From assembly GCF_000275825.1 (NCBI RefSeq), contig NZ_JH719942.1:751600-815599 (forward strand): a stretch of 64,000 bases of DNA, read 5' to 3'. This DNA comes from Saprospira grandis DSM 2844. GTDB taxonomy: Bacteria; Bacteroidota; Bacteroidia; Chitinophagales; Saprospiraceae. Made by a program: the position numbers and the translations under genes. The notes below the pieces were generated by a model. It ran no database searches. It was not told where the DNA came from and saw only the letters and a list, made by a program, of their open reading frames with translations. Shown here in pieces: positions 62,045 to 64,000 of the stretch (position 1 is its first letter; each line of letters begins with the position of its first letter).

Positions 62045-64000
62045 ATGCTAAAAAAAAGCCTTTACCTCCTCCCCTTTCTCTTGCCCCATCTTCTGCTGGC
62101 CCAAACCGCCGAAGAGTATCTAGAACAGGCCCAATCGGCAGAAAGCCCAGCCGCGGCTCAGACCCTCTACCAACAAGCTGCCCAAAAATTTAAGGCCCAA
62201 GGCCAAGCCGATCAATATCTACAAGCCCAAGCCGAATGGATCAAGGGCCAAATGAATGATTTAGGCTATGCCAATAGCCGAAAATTACTAGAAAACGCCA
62301 TTAAAGAAGGCCAAGAAATGCTCGGGATGCAGGGCCAAGGTATGGCCCTACTTCATAAGTACCTAGGCTATACCTACTACTATGAAGATAACCTGATTGA
62401 TGCCACTCCAACCCTAGAAACCGCCCTGGCACTAAGAGAAAAAGCCAACCCCAATGACCCCGAACTCTTTCGAGATTTTTTCAATCTAGGGGTCGTTTAC
62501 AACAGTTTTGGAGCCTACCAAAGAGCTAATGCAAAATTAGCAAAAAGCTTGGCCCTCGCTAAGCTAAATAAAGCGGAAGAAACAGTCATTTATCGCATTC
62601 AAATTGAGCTAGCCAATAACTTAACCCTCTCCTTACGCTATAAGGAGGGCCTCCAATTACTAAATGCTATAGAGCCTAAACTTAAAAATCTAGATCAAAA
62701 AGCAAGTAATCAACGCCTGCAAGCTTTCTTCTATACTAAAAAAGCTAATTCCATCTATGAACAAGCAACTACCTATAAGGAAATGCTTCAAGCGGCCCTA
62801 ACAGAAAAAAAAGCCCTTGCATTTTATGAAGCTGGACAAGATAAAGTAAATAGCATAGTATCTAAACTCAAAATCATAGAGTTTTATAGGCTGGCCTATG
62901 TAGACAAGCCTGATGAAACTTATATGAAAAAAGCTTTTAATTTTTTTGAAGAGATAGATAAAAGTAGCCTAACCCCTTACCAATTCAATAAGTATTTAAC
63001 TATGGCGACTTTTTTTAGTAGCCATAATCAGAACGCTGCTTTTTCCTCTCAAAAAATAGAACAGGAGATTAACCAACTAATAAAGTCCCCTCAACTTACC
63101 ACTTTCAGTAAAAGTAACTTATTTTCTACTCTTGCTACATTAGCTGCAGCTCAGAAAAAATGGACCAACACCCAAGAACAGCTAGATATGGCAGGCCGCG
63201 CACTCTTAAAAGAAGGTGCAGAAGTAGAAGGAAATATTTCCAAAAGTTGGGTAAATCAGATTAGCCATCTCGATTTATTTTCCACTGTGTTGATCCGAAA
63301 AATACGCTTCTACCAAGAGCAATACGCCCAAGAAAAAGACAAAGCCCTTTTAGTGAAAAGCTTGGCCCTTATGGAGGTCTATGATGCTGTAGTAGATGAA
63401 ATCCGCAAACAGCTTAATGAATCTGGAGGACAAATGGCTTGGTCTAGCTTCTTAGTAGTAGACTACAAATATGCGCTCAATGCCTGCTATATTTTAGGCC
63501 AAGAAGACCCTCAATACCTAGAAAAGGCGTTCTATTACTCAGAGCGAGCAAAAAGCTTTTTGCTCTTACAGTCTTTTCAGGCAGCAAAAGCCAGACAAGA
63601 AGCGGGCTTGCCTCAGCAACTACTGGAGAAAGAGGAGGGCTTCCGCCAAACAATTACCGCTCTTAAGCAGGATATTTTTCAGTATAAGCAGGCGGGCCGA
63701 AGCAAGGAGCAAGCCGCCCAAAATTTAGAAAAAGAACTGTTGGCCCAAGAAACAGCCTTTAGCAACTTTCAAAAAGAGTTGCAAGAAGATTATCCAGCCT
63801 ATTATCAAATGCAATATGAGTTGCCTATCCGCGACCTAAAGAGCTGCCAAGCGGCCTTGGCCCAAAACCAAGGGCTGCTAGAGTTCTTTGTTGGAGAAGA
63901 ATATACTTATAGCTTTGGCATCCAAAAGGACCAAATTCAACTAAAACGCCATAAAATTAGCCGAGATGGGCTAAGCAAACGCATCAAAAGCTACCGTAAT
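62045..64000 (+). CDS. TPR-CHAT protein (3' end beyond the window)
   Basis: 652 codons are open from an ATG at 62045 to the window edge with no stop. A signal peptide (LLPFLLPHLLLAQ) is followed by helical repeats of TPR type (for example AEEYLEQAQ, RKLLENAIKEGQEML, TLETALALREKANP), a coiled segment, and GLLEFFVGEEYTYSFGIQKDQIQLKRH, the typical opening of a CHAT (caspase-like HetF) domain. The catalytic His and Cys would lie beyond position 64000. TPR-CHAT proteins are common in filamentous Bacteroidota and cyanobacteria; roles are mostly unknown, a few are proteases in defence. Confidence 0.85.
   Translation, partial: MLKKSLYLLPFLLPHLLLAQTAEEYLEQAQSAESPAAAQTLYQQAAQKFKAQGQADQYLQAQAEWIKGQMNDLGYANSRKLLENAIKEGQEMLGMQGQGMALLHKYLGYTYYYEDNLIDATPTLETALALREKANPNDPELFRDFFNLGVVYNSFGAYQRANAKLAKSLALAKLNKAEETVIYRIQIELANNLTLSLRYKEGLQLLNAIEPKLKNLDQKASNQRLQAFFYTKKANSIYEQATTYKEMLQAALTEKKALAFYEAGQDKVNSIVSKLKIIEFYRLAYVDKPDETYMKKAFNFFEEIDKSSLTPYQFNKYLTMATFFSSHNQNAAFSSQKIEQEINQLIKSPQLTTFSKSNLFSTLATLAAAQKKWTNTQEQLDMAGRALLKEGAEVEGNISKSWVNQISHLDLFSTVLIRKIRFYQEQYAQEKDKALLVKSLALMEVYDAVVDEIRKQLNESGGQMAWSSFLVVDYKYALNACYILGQEDPQYLEKAFYYSERAKSFLLLQSFQAAKARQEAGLPQQLLEKEEGFRQTITALKQDIFQYKQAGRSKEQAAQNLEKELLAQETAFSNFQKELQEDYPAYYQMQYELPIRDLKSCQAALAQNQGLLEFFVGEEYTYSFGIQKDQIQLKRHKISRDGLSKRIKSYRN

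Overview
The window looks like chromosomal DNA of a gliding, filamentous marine member of the Bacteroidota, most probably Saprospira or a close relative in the Saprospiraceae. This rests on type IX secretion genes (porU, porV, a PorP/SprF protein, gldJ), subtilases ending in T9SS sorting domains, a Na+-translocating NQR operon, Bacteroidota-style -7 boxes (TAnnTTTG), few recognisable Shine-Dalgarno sites, and a very abundant family of GC-rich intergenic repeats. The genus is inferred from gene content. No rRNA, tRNA, CRISPR array, transposase or replication origin was seen.

Layout. Positions 1-4625 (minus) carry nqrA-B-C-D and the start of nqrE, with a NqrA that has an extra N-terminal membrane anchor. 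Positions 4920-7735 (plus) carry a Fur-family regulator, a DUF4286 protein, acireductone dioxygenase and aroB. Positions 7724-13620 (minus) are a defence-like block: a 1004-residue degenerate DUF4011-type helicase with a Vsr-like C-terminus, then a tightly coupled AAA/OLD-like ATPase and HNH nuclease pair of Septu (PtuA/PtuB) type. A 42-bp minisatellite of seven copies lies at 13974-14267. Next come lgt, a small unknown protein, a large alpha-2-macroglobulin-like protein, rseP with a TPR membrane protein, and a COG0523 zinc-type metallochaperone whose promoter is embedded in a 39-bp perfect palindrome and a second, weaker operator.

Positions 25019-31080 hold a YbjQ protein with a newly noted 40-residue membrane protein, a YwqK-like/VWA pair, and a cluster of MscS, DUF4956, VTC-domain protein and a membrane protein with a nuclease-like motif. 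Positions 31397-39919 are a T9SS/gliding region (gldJ and porP/sprF leftward, porU and porV rightward). Positions 40144-57973 are mostly housekeeping and envelope genes: DUF1015, a cystathionine gamma-synthase/lyase, an overlapping LRR-DinB-radical SAM trio, acyl-CoA dehydrogenase, a CpcT-like protein, an AlkD-like protein, a lipoprotein/Sco/cytochrome c run, DUF3137, OmpA, an L,D-transpeptidase, a subtilase, SanA and tpiA. The right end has an LRR-subtilase fusion and a TPR-CHAT protein cut by the window edge.

Almost every sizeable intergenic gap contains one or more copies of one modular GC-rich repeat (18 loci in 64 kb, either orientation, often starting where a terminator T-run ends). Its internal stems change sequence between copies while staying self-complementary. 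This family, the degenerate helicase beside the Septu-like pair, and the operator/promoter nest upstream of the COG0523 gene are the strongest candidates for new biology here.
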